Shown here: piece by piece, positions 13,575-19,653 of the stretch
How the letters are laid out: every line of letters starts with the position of its first letter
How positions within the stretch are numbered: position 1 is the stretch's first letter
Source of the DNA: Thiomonas sp.
GTDB taxonomy: Bacteria; Pseudomonadota; Gammaproteobacteria; Burkholderiales; Burkholderiaceae_C
Length of the DNA stretch: 19,653 nt
Assembly (NCBI GenBank): GCA_027451915.1
Contig: DAIDHU010000097.1
Coordinates: forward strand, 1-19,653
Direction of reading: 5' to 3'
Translations under genes and position numbers: made by a program
The notes under the pieces: generated by a model
What the model was told of the DNA's origin: nothing
Databases searched by the model: none
What the model saw: only the letters and a program-made list of their open reading frames with translations

Positions 13575-13599
13575 GCGGCCGCGCCGCCGGCGCGGCCGC
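13575..13599 (+). terminator. very stable hairpin between ahpC and ahpF
   Basis: A perfect 11-bp stem of only G and C (13575-13585 with 13589-13599) closes on a GCC loop, 11 nt after the ahpC stop codon. There is no T-run. It probably protects the ahpC 3' end or causes partial termination, which would give more AhpC than AhpF from one operon. Confidence 0.55.
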
Positions 13600-13627
13600 A
13601 TCGCCATCGACCGTACAGGAAACGAAC

Positions 13628-15220
13628 ATGCTGGAAGCCGACCTCCGGGACGCACTGCGTACCCATCTGCAAAAACTCGAGCAGCCCGTGGAGCTCGTGG
13701 CCTCGCTGGACGATGGCGCCAAGTCGGCCGAGTTGCGCGAACTGTTGCACGAGATCGCCGCGCTGAGCCCGCTGCTGAGCGTGCGCGAGGACGGCACGGA
13801 CCCGCGCCGTCCCTCGTTCCGCATCCTGCGCAGCGGCACCGACGTCGAAGTGGCTTTCGCCGGCATTCCGCTGGGCCACGAGTTCACCTCGCTGGTGCTG
13901 GCGCTGCTGCAGGTGGGCGGCTATGCGCCGCGCATCGCCCCCGAGCTGGCCGAGCAGGTGCGCGCGCTCCAGGGCGAGTGGCGTTTCGAGACCTTCATGT
14001 CCCTGTCCTGCCACAGCTGCCCGGACACCGTGCAGGCGTTGAACATGCTCAGCGTGCTCAACCCGCGCATCCGCCACGTGGCCATCGACGGCGCGCTGTT
14101 CCCGCAGGAAGTCGAGGCGCGCCAGGTGATGGCCGTGCCCAGTGTGTTCCTGGACGGGCAGGCCTTCGACCAGGGGCGCATGAGCGTGGAGCAGATCGTC
14201 GCGCGCCTGGACAGCGGCGCCGCGCAGCGCGAGGCTCGGGCGCTGGACGCGCGCGAGGTGTTCGACGTGCTGGTGGTGGGCGGCGGGCCGGCCGGCGCGG
14301 CCGCCGCGGTCTACGCGGCGCGCAAGGGCATCCGCACCGGCATGCTGGCCGAGCGCATGGGCGGCCAGGTGGCCGACACCATGTCCATCGAGAACCTGAT
14401 TTCCGTGCCCTACACCGAGGGCCCGCGCCTGAGCGCCGCGCTGGAGCAGCATGTGCAGGCCTATGAGGTGGACGTCATGCGCGGCCAGCAGGCGGCCGAG
14501 CTGCTGCCGGCGGCGGCGCCCGGCGAGCCCATCCGCCTGCGCCTGCAGGGTGGCGCGACCCTGCGGGCGCGCAGCGTGGTGCTGGCCACTGGCGCTCGCT
14601 GGCGCAACATGAACGTTCCCGGCGAGCAGGAATACCGCAACAAGGGCGTGACCTACTGCCCCCACTGCGACGGCCCGCTGTTCAAGGGCAAGCGTGTGGC
14701 GGTGATCGGCGGGGGCAACTCCGGCGTGGAGGCCGCCATCGACCTGGCCGGCGTGGTGCAGCATGTCACCCTGCTCGAGTTCGACGACCGCCTGCGCGCC
14801 GACGAGGTGCTGCAGCGCAAGCTGCGCAGCCTGCCCAATGTGCGCGTGATCACGCAGGCTCAGACCACCGAGGTGGTGGGCGACGGCAGCAAGGTGCAGG
14901 GTCTGCTCTACACCGATCGCGCCACCGGCGCCACCCGGCGCCTGGAGCTCGAAGGCGTGTTCGTGCAGATCGGGCTGCTGCCCAATGCCGAATGGCTGCG
15001 CGGCGCGGTGGCGCTGTCGCCGCGCGGCGAGGTGGAGGTGGACGCGCGCGGCGCCACCTCGGTGCCGGGCGTGTTCGCGGCGGGCGACGTGACCACCACG
15101 CCCTTCAAGCAGATCGTCATCGCCATGGGCGAGGGCGCGAAGGCCGCGCTCAGCGCCTTCGACCACCTGATCCGCCTGCCGGCTCCGCAGGCGGCCGAGG
15201 AACAGGCGAAGGCGGCCTGA
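13628..15220 (+). CDS. ahpF: alkyl hydroperoxide reductase subunit F (NADH/NADPH-AhpC disulfide reductase)
   Basis: AhpF is a flavoprotein that passes electrons from NAD(P)H to AhpC. It has 530 residues (E. coli 521). The N-terminal double-thioredoxin-like domain has the redox pair C128-H-S-C131 (FMSLSCHSCPDT). The FAD-binding segment is VFDVLVVGGGPAGAAAAVYA (from about 211). The NAD(P)H-binding segment is VAVIGGGNSGVEAAIDLAG. The thioredoxin-reductase-like redox pair is C344-P-H-C347 (VTYCPHCDGPLFKGK). The C-terminal GVFAAGDVTTTPFKQIVIAMGEGAKAALSAFDHLI is diagnostic. ATG 13628 is chosen for its AGGAAAC site. The upstream in-frame extension overlaps ahpC and is not expected to be used. All redox centres are intact. 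Confidence 0.98.
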   Translation: MLEADLRDALRTHLQKLEQPVELVASLDDGAKSAELRELLHEIAALSPLLSVREDGTDPRRPSFRILRSGTDVEVAFAGIPLGHEFTSLVLALLQVGGYAPRIAPELAEQVRALQGEWRFETFMSLSCHSCPDTVQALNMLSVLNPRIRHVAIDGALFPQEVEARQVMAVPSVFLDGQAFDQGRMSVEQIVARLDSGAAQREARALDAREVFDVLVVGGGPAGAAAAVYAARKGIRTGMLAERMGGQVADTMSIENLISVPYTEGPRLSAALEQHVQAYEVDVMRGQQAAELLPAAAPGEPIRLRLQGGATLRARSVVLATGARWRNMNVPGEQEYRNKGVTYCPHCDGPLFKGKRVAVIGGGNSGVEAAIDLAGVVQHVTLLEFDDRLRADEVLQRKLRSLPNVRVITQAQTTEVVGDGSKVQGLLYTDRATGATRRLELEGVFVQIGLLPNAEWLRGAVALSPRGEVEVDARGATSVPGVFAAGDVTTTPFKQIVIAMGEGAKAALSAFDHLIRLPAPQAAEEQAKAA

Positions 15221-15234
15221 GCCCCGGCTCGTCC

Positions 15235-15254
15235 CGGGCGCGTCGCCGCGCCCG
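15235..15254 (+). terminator. hairpin downstream of ahpF
   Basis: An 8-bp GC stem (15235-15242/15247-15254) with loop TCGC lies 14 nt after the ahpF stop. It lacks a T-run. The rest of the 156-bp gap to the acyl-CoA dehydrogenase holds an isolated AT-rich patch (GCATTATGTT, about 15274-15283) that might be a -10 element, but nothing firmer. Confidence 0.4.
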
Positions 15255-15376
15255 TGGTGGCGCCCCGGCGGATGCATTATGTTCGCGCTGTCGCGGCTAC
15301 CCGCCGCGGCGGCGCGTCGCCCAGGTCCGACCGGGACGCGGGCGCCGGCGCCTGTCCATCCGCCGGAACGACCACC

Positions 15377-16513
15377 ATGATGCTGACAGCCGAACAGGAA
15401 ATGATCCGCGACTCGATGCGCGATTTCGCGCGCGAGCGCCTGGCCCCCTTCGCCGCGCAGTGGGACCGCGAGCACAGCTTCCCGCGCGAGGCGCTGCGCG
15501 AGCTCGGGCAGCTCGGCGCCATGGGCGTGACCGTGCCCGAGGAGTGGGGCGGCGCCGGCCTGGACACCATGAGCCTGGTGCTCATGCTCGAGGAGATCGC
15601 CGCCGGCGACGGCGCCACCTCGACCATCGTCAGCGTGCAGAATTCCCTGGCCTGCGGCATCACCCAGCGCTTTGGCAGCCAGGCGCAGCGCGAGCAGTGG
15701 CTCAGGCCCCTGGCGCGCGGCGAGGCCCTGGGCTGCTTTTGCCTGACCGAGCCGCACACCGGCTCCGACGCCGCGGCCATCACCACCCGCGCCGATCGCG
15801 ACGGCGACGCCTGGGTGCTGCGCGGAGTCAAGCAGTTCATCACCACCGGCAAGCATGCCGACGTGGCCATTGTCATCGCGGTGACCGACAGGTCCGCCGG
15901 CAAGCGGGGCATCTCGGCCTTCCTGGTTCCCACCTCCACCCCCGGCTACGTGGTGGCTCGCCTGGAGGACAAGATGGGCCAGCATGCCTCGGACACCGCG
16001 CAGATCGTGTTCGAGGACTGCCGCGTGCCGGATGCGGCGCTGCTGGGCCGCCCCGGCGAGGGCTACCGCATCGCCCTGTCCAACCTGGAGGCCGGGCGCA
16101 TCGGGATCGCCGCGCAGTCGGTGGGCATGGCGCGCGCCGCCTTCGAGGCCGCGGTGGACTATGCGCGCCAGCGCAAGTCCTTCGGCAGCGCGCTCATCGA
16201 GCACCAGGCGGTGAGCTTCAGGCTGGCCGACATGGCCACCCGGCTGGACGCCGCGCGCCTGCTGGTGTGGCGCGCCGCCATGCTGCGCGACGCCGGCAAG
16301 CCCTGCCTGAAGGAGGCCTCGATGGCCAAGATGTACGCCTCCGAGATGGCCGAGTCGGTGTGCTCGGACGCGATCCAGATCCATGGCGGCTACGGCTATG
16401 TGTCGGACTTCCCGGTGGAGCGCATCTATCGCGACGTCCGCGTGTGCCAGATCTACGAAGGCGCCAACGACATCCAGCGCATGCTCATCGGGCGCGCCAT
16501 CGCCGAGGCCTGA
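15377..16513 (+). CDS. acyl-CoA dehydrogenase
   Basis: This FAD enzyme introduces the alpha-beta double bond into acyl-CoA and hands electrons to ETF. From ATG 15377 it has 378 residues, typical of short/branched-chain or butyryl-CoA dehydrogenases. Family motifs are GVTVPEEWGGAG, CFCLTEPHTGSDAAAITTRA, WVLRGVKQFITTGKHAD, EAGRIGIAAQSVGMARAAFE and QIHGGYGYVSDFPVERIYRD. The catalytic glutamate is E361 (IYEGANDIQRMLIGRAI). A second ATG follows at 15380. The in-frame extension to 15254 is Arg/Ala-rich and non-homologous in appearance. Its stop overlaps the racemase start (TGATG), so the two are translationally coupled. That suggests a methyl-branched acyl-CoA substrate, although chain length cannot be told from the sequence. 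Confidence 0.96.
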   Translation: MMLTAEQEMIRDSMRDFARERLAPFAAQWDREHSFPREALRELGQLGAMGVTVPEEWGGAGLDTMSLVLMLEEIAAGDGATSTIVSVQNSLACGITQRFGSQAQREQWLRPLARGEALGCFCLTEPHTGSDAAAITTRADRDGDAWVLRGVKQFITTGKHADVAIVIAVTDRSAGKRGISAFLVPTSTPGYVVARLEDKMGQHASDTAQIVFEDCRVPDAALLGRPGEGYRIALSNLEAGRIGIAAQSVGMARAAFEAAVDYARQRKSFGSALIEHQAVSFRLADMATRLDAARLLVWRAAMLRDAGKPCLKEASMAKMYASEMAESVCSDAIQIHGGYGYVSDFPVERIYRDVRVCQIYEGANDIQRMLIGRAIAEA

Positions 16514-17661
16514 TGCTCGAGCCAGCCGGCGGTCCGCTGCGAGGCCTGCGCGTGCTGGAGTTCGCCGCGCTGGGCCCGGCGCCGCTGGGTGCCATGTTGC
16601 TGGCCGACCTGGGCGCCCAGGTGCTCAGCGTGGAGCGAGCCGCGCGGCCGGGCCAGGGCGCGGCCGGCGTGTTCGACCCCGAGATCGACGTGCTGCGGCG
16701 TAACCGCCACGTGCTGCGCCTGGACCTCAAGCGCGAGCGCGACCTGGGTGCCGCGCGCCGCCTGGCCGCTGGCGCCGAGGTGCTGATCGAAGGCTTCCGG
16801 CCCGGGGTCATGGAGCGCCTGGGCCTGGGCCCGCGGGAGTGCCTGCGAGACAATCCGCGCCTGGGGTACGCCCGCATGACCGGCTGGGGCCAGCAGGGCC
16901 CGCTGGCGGCCAGCGCCGGGCACGACATCAACTACCTCGCCCTTTCGGGCATGTTGCACGCCATCGGCGAGCCGGGAGGCAAGCCCGTGGTGCCCCTGAA
17001 CCTGGTGGCCGACGGCGGCGCCGGGGGCATGATGCTGGCCGTCGGCGTGCTGGCCGCCCTGACCCATTCCCGCGCCACCGGCCAGGGCCAGGTGGTGGAC
17101 GCGGCCATGGGCGAGGGCTGCGCGCTGCTGGGATCCATGATCCACACCCTGCACGCGATGGGGAGCTGGAGCGGGCGCCGCGGGGACAACCTGCTCGACG
17201 GAGGTGCCTATTTCTACGGCACCTATGCCTGTGCCGACGGCGGCTACGTGGCCGTCGGCGCGATCGAGCCGGAGTTCCACGAGCAGCTGCTGCGCGGCCT
17301 CGGGCTGGACCCGGCCGAGTTCGAGGCTCCGCGGGACCGGGCACGCTGGCCCGAGCGCCGCGAGCGTCTCGCGCGGGTGTTCGCCACGCGGAGTCGCCAG
17401 GCCTGGTGCGAGATCTTCGCCGGCACGGACGCCTGCGTGACCCCGGTGCTCGACCTGGACGAGGCGCCGCGCCATGCGCACCATGTCGCGCGCGGCAGTT
17501 TCGTGCACGCGGGCGGAGTGCCGCAGGCGGCACCCGCGCCGCGTTTCGGCGCCACCGTGCCGCCGGTGCCACGCCGGCCTCGGCAAGCCAGCGCGGCGCT
17601 GCTGCGGGATTGGGGGCTGGACTCCGGACTGGCCGAGGCGCTGGCCCCATCCGGGGATTAA
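16513..17661 (+). CDS. 2-methylacyl-CoA racemase (AMACR-like, CoA-transferase family III)
   Basis: AMACR enzymes interconvert (2R)- and (2S)-2-methylacyl-CoA so that branched chains can enter beta-oxidation. The protein has 382 residues. AMACR features are LRVLEFAALGPAPLGAMLLA, the catalytic histidine H137 in GHDINYLALSG and D167 in PLNLVADGGAGGMMLAVG. Their spacing (30 residues) equals that in mycobacterial MCR (H126/D156). DGGAYFYGTY and VGAIEPEFHEQLL are also AMACR-specific, with E250 at the MCR Glu241 position. CoA-transferases of the same fold usually have a catalytic Asp in a different context, so racemase is preferred. ATG 16513 overlaps the dehydrogenase stop. The C-terminus runs up to the ETF-QO control region. 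Confidence 0.93.
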   Translation: MLEPAGGPLRGLRVLEFAALGPAPLGAMLLADLGAQVLSVERAARPGQGAAGVFDPEIDVLRRNRHVLRLDLKRERDLGAARRLAAGAEVLIEGFRPGVMERLGLGPRECLRDNPRLGYARMTGWGQQGPLAASAGHDINYLALSGMLHAIGEPGGKPVVPLNLVADGGAGGMMLAVGVLAALTHSRATGQGQVVDAAMGEGCALLGSMIHTLHAMGSWSGRRGDNLLDGGAYFYGTYACADGGYVAVGAIEPEFHEQLLRGLGLDPAEFEAPRDRARWPERRERLARVFATRSRQAWCEIFAGTDACVTPVLDLDEAPRHAHHVARGSFVHAGGVPQAAPAPRFGATVPPVPRRPRQASAALLRDWGLDSGLAEALAPSGD

Positions 17662-17665
17662 AAAA

Positions 17666-17677
17666 GAACGATCGTTC
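17666..17677. promoter_or_regulatory. perfect palindrome GAACGATCGTTC before ETF-QO, likely operator
   Basis: The 12-bp palindrome begins 5 nt after the racemase stop codon. It lies just upstream of a -10-like TACAAT (17697-17702, 5 of 6), overlapping where the -35 would be. Short palindromes of this style before acyl-CoA degradation genes are typical of TetR-family fatty-acid regulators (PsrA/FadP class). That assignment is inference, and no regulator gene is present in the window. Confidence 0.5.
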
Positions 17678-17744
17678 GATTCTTCGCGCGGCGCCCTACA
17701 ATGCGCCCCACGATACGAACGCGAGCACGACAACGGAGACTCGA

Positions 17745-19421
17745 ATGCCAACCCCGGAGCAGTGGCTGCAGAAGTATGGGCCCCGAGAGGCCATGGAATA
17801 CGACGTGGTGATCGCCGGAGCCGGCCCGGCCGGCCTGGCCACCGCCATTCGTCTCAAGCAACTCGCCGCGCAGTCCGCTCAGGACATCTCGGTATGCGTG
17901 CTGGAAAAGGGCTCCGAGCCCGGCGCCCACATCCTGTCGGGCGCGGTGATGGATCCGCGCGCCCTGGGCGAACTGCTGCCCGATTGGCAGCAGCAGGGGG
18001 CTCCGCTGCGCCAGCCGGTCACCGAGGACCTGTTCTGGTTCCTGAACCAGGGCGGGCACCGCGCGGTGCCCGCGGCCCTGCAGCCGGCCTGTTTTCGCAA
18101 CCACGGCAACTACGTGATCAGCCTGGGCGAGGTCACCCGCTGGCTGGCGCAGCAGGCCGAGGCGCTGGGCGTGGAGATCTTCTCGGGCTTCGCCGCCGCC
18201 GAGGTGTTGCTGGACGAGTCCGGCGCGGTGTGCGGCGTGGCCACGGGCAACCAGGGCGTGGGCAAGGACGGGCAGCCCACCGAGGCCTTCCAGCTCGGCA
18301 TGGAGCTGCGGGCGCGCTACACCGTGTTCGCCGAGGGCGCGCGCGGGCAGCTGGGGCGCGAGCTCATCGCCCGCTACGAGCTCGACCAGGGGCGCGACCC
18401 GCAAAGCCATGCCATCGGCATCAAGGAGCTGTGGGAGGTGCCCGCCGCGCAGGCGCACCCTGGGCGGGTGCTGCACAGCGCGGGCTGGCCGCTGGACAAG
18501 AACACCTACGGCGGCGCCTTCCTGTACCACCTGGACGATGGCAAGGTGGCGGTGGGCCTGGTGGTGGGGCTGGACTACCGCAACCCCTGGCTCAGCCCCT
18601 TCGAGGAATTCCAGCGTTTCAAGACCCACCCTTCCATCCGCCCGATGTTCGAAGGCGGCAAGCGCATCGGCTATGGCGCCCGCGCCCTGACCGCCGGGGG
18701 CCTGCTGTCGCTGCCGAAGCTGGTGTTCCCCGGGGGTTGCCTGGTGGGCTGCGAGGCGGGCTTTCTCAACGCCTCGCGCATCAAGGGCAGCCATGCGGCC
18801 ATCAAATCGGGCATGCTCGCCGCCGAGGCCATCGCCCAGGCCACGGGCGCCGGGCGTCGGGGCGATGTGCTGGAGGACTATCCGAAGGCCTTCGAGGCCT
18901 CGTGGCTGCACGAGGAATTGCATCGTGCACGCAATTTCAAGCAATGGTTCAAGAAGGGTCGCACCATCGGCACCCTGATGACCGGGGTCGAGCAGCTGCT
19001 GCTCGGCGGACGCGTGCCCTGGACCCTGCACCGCAAGGAGCCCGACTACAAGGCGCTGCAGCCGGCCGATGCCATGCCGCGCATCGACTATCCGAAGCCC
19101 GACGGCAAGCTCAGCTTCGACCGCCTGTCCTCGGTGTTCCTGAGCAACACCAACCACGAGGAAAACCAGCCCGCGCATCTCACCCTTCGCGACCCCTCGG
19201 TGCCCGTGGCGGTGAACCTGGCGCGCTACGCCGGGCCCGAGCAGCGCTATTGCCCGGCCGGGGTCTACGAGTTCGTGCCGGCCGAGGGCGGCGGCGAGCG
19301 CCTGCAGATCAACGCCCAAAACTGCGTGCATTGCAAGACCTGCGACATCAAGGACCCCACCCAGAACATCGTCTGGGTCGCCCCCGAAGGGGGCGGAGGT
19401 CCGAATTACGTGGGGATGTAG
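17745..19421 (+). CDS. electron transfer flavoprotein-ubiquinone oxidoreductase (ETF-QO)
   Basis: ETF-QO is a membrane-associated enzyme that moves electrons from reduced ETF to the quinone pool, the exit route for acyl-CoA dehydrogenases. It has 558 residues, normal for bacterial ETF-QO. The FAD-binding N-terminus is YDVVIAGAGPAGLATAIRLK. Other ETF-QO signatures are EKGSEPGAHILSGAVMDPRA, KNTYGGAFLYHLDDGKVAVG, FPGGCLVGCEAGFLNASRIK and GSHAAIKSGMLAAEA. The 4Fe-4S ligands are C503 (YCPAGVYEF) and C527/C530/C533 (NCVHCKTCDIKDPTQNI). ATG 17745 has CGGAGA upstream. The long in-frame upstream extension runs through the racemase gene and is a shadow. The gene has its own promoter region, so it may be expressed more widely than the preceding pair. 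Confidence 0.98.
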   Translation: MPTPEQWLQKYGPREAMEYDVVIAGAGPAGLATAIRLKQLAAQSAQDISVCVLEKGSEPGAHILSGAVMDPRALGELLPDWQQQGAPLRQPVTEDLFWFLNQGGHRAVPAALQPACFRNHGNYVISLGEVTRWLAQQAEALGVEIFSGFAAAEVLLDESGAVCGVATGNQGVGKDGQPTEAFQLGMELRARYTVFAEGARGQLGRELIARYELDQGRDPQSHAIGIKELWEVPAAQAHPGRVLHSAGWPLDKNTYGGAFLYHLDDGKVAVGLVVGLDYRNPWLSPFEEFQRFKTHPSIRPMFEGGKRIGYGARALTAGGLLSLPKLVFPGGCLVGCEAGFLNASRIKGSHAAIKSGMLAAEAIAQATGAGRRGDVLEDYPKAFEASWLHEELHRARNFKQWFKKGRTIGTLMTGVEQLLLGGRVPWTLHRKEPDYKALQPADAMPRIDYPKPDGKLSFDRLSSVFLSNTNHEENQPAHLTLRDPSVPVAVNLARYAGPEQRYCPAGVYEFVPAEGGGERLQINAQNCVHCKTCDIKDPTQNIVWVAPEGGGGPNYVGM

Positions 19422-19435
19422 TTGCCCCCTCCGTC

Positions 19436-19473
19436 GCCGGGCGCGAGCCCGGCTCCGTCCCCCCAAGGGGGAC
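19436..19473 (+). terminator. tandem hairpins after ETF-QO
   Basis: Two perfect hairpins stand side by side 15-52 nt after the stop codon: GCCGGGC-GCGA-GCCCGGC (19436-19453) and GTCCCCC-CAA-GGGGGAC (19457-19473). A third, weaker inverted repeat (CCGCC/GGCGG with outer GCACC/GGTGTGC) follows to about 19509. Such C-run/G-run hairpin blocks are familiar intergenic elements in some Burkholderiales. A terminator or repeat-element role is likely, but there is no T-run. Confidence 0.55.
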
Positions 19474-19510
19474 GCACCCCGCCTTGGGGCGGCCCTGCGG
19501 CGGGTGTGCT

Positions 19511-19591
19511 CTTGGCATTGGGGCGTTGCGCGTGGAAGGGGGACTTTCAGGCGGGAGTAGCCTTGGCGTTGGGGTGCTGCGCGTGGGAGGG
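19511..19591 (+). repeat. imperfect 30-nt direct repeat
   Basis: CTTGGCATTGGGGCGTTGCG (start of copy 1, 19511-19540) recurs at 19562-19591, with 26 of 30 positions identical and a 51-nt offset. No convincing gene covers 19422-19653. The stretch appears to be repeat-rich intergenic DNA continuing beyond the window. Confidence 0.7.
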
Positions 19592-19653
19592 TTTGGGCTC
19601 TTGCCGGCTTCGTAGACCCCTTGCTAAGGTGTGATCGCGACCGTATTCGTCCT

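Noticed and set aside
13529..16384. 951-codon open frame on the minus strand
   Set aside because: It is antisense to ahpF and the acyl-CoA dehydrogenase, both of which have full catalytic motifs. Its composition is shadow-like.
2699..17661. AMACR/acyl-CoA dehydrogenase pair as the DSF-turnover arm of the rpf system
   Set aside because: The loci are about 7 kb apart, with unrelated genes between them. Oxidation of an iso-branched chain such as DSF would not need a 2-methylacyl racemase.

Overview
This is a high-GC window, about two thirds G+C or more in most genes. Its gene content (AhpC/AhpF, ETF:quinone oxidoreductase, a 2-methylacyl-CoA racemase, an MCP, an RpfF/RpfC/RpfG-type quorum-sensing set and a MASE4 histidine kinase) fits a proteobacterium. 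A betaproteobacterium of the Burkholderiales is the best guess, but this is inference from protein style. No integrase, transposase or CRISPR array is visible, so it reads as resident chromosome.

Layout. At the left edge lies tRNA-Arg(TCT), followed by an unrecognised 149-residue protein and a chemoreceptor, both on the minus strand. Positions 2699-8759 form the most interesting block, a diffusible-signal-factor (DSF) type signalling locus. On the minus strand, a private acyl carrier protein and a FabF-like ketosynthase overlap by 8 nt and precede an RpfF-type DSF synthase. Diverging on the plus strand are RpfG (REC-HD-GYP phosphodiesterase) and RpfC (membrane hybrid kinase with REC and HPt). 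Convergent to RpfC, on the minus strand, is a likely three-gene run: a TonB-like protein, a MASE4-PAS-HisKA_3 histidine kinase and an HDOD protein. The kinase stop and the HDOD start codon abut (TAGATG).

The right part is metabolic, all on the plus strand: ahpC-ahpF peroxide defence, then acyl-CoA dehydrogenase, 2-methylacyl-CoA racemase (overlapping by 1 nt) and ETF:ubiquinone oxidoreductase. The last has its own promoter region with a perfect 12-bp palindrome. The window ends in repeat-rich, hairpin-forming intergenic DNA.

How the parts may work together. RpfF would make a cis-2-unsaturated fatty acid from acyl-ACP, and the neighbouring ACP and ketosynthase suggest a dedicated supply of that acyl chain. 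RpfC would sense the signal and phosphorylate RpfG, which hydrolyses cyclic-di-GMP. The DNA before rpfF carries a good sigma-54 promoter match (TGG-N10-GC spacing) and, roughly 100 bp upstream of the predicted start site, a palindrome resembling the FleQ box. FleQ is a c-di-GMP-responsive sigma-54 activator. If real, this closes a loop: DSF to RpfC/RpfG to c-di-GMP to a FleQ-like activator to rpfF. That loop, together with the private ACP/ketosynthase, is the leading candidate for an undescribed system here.
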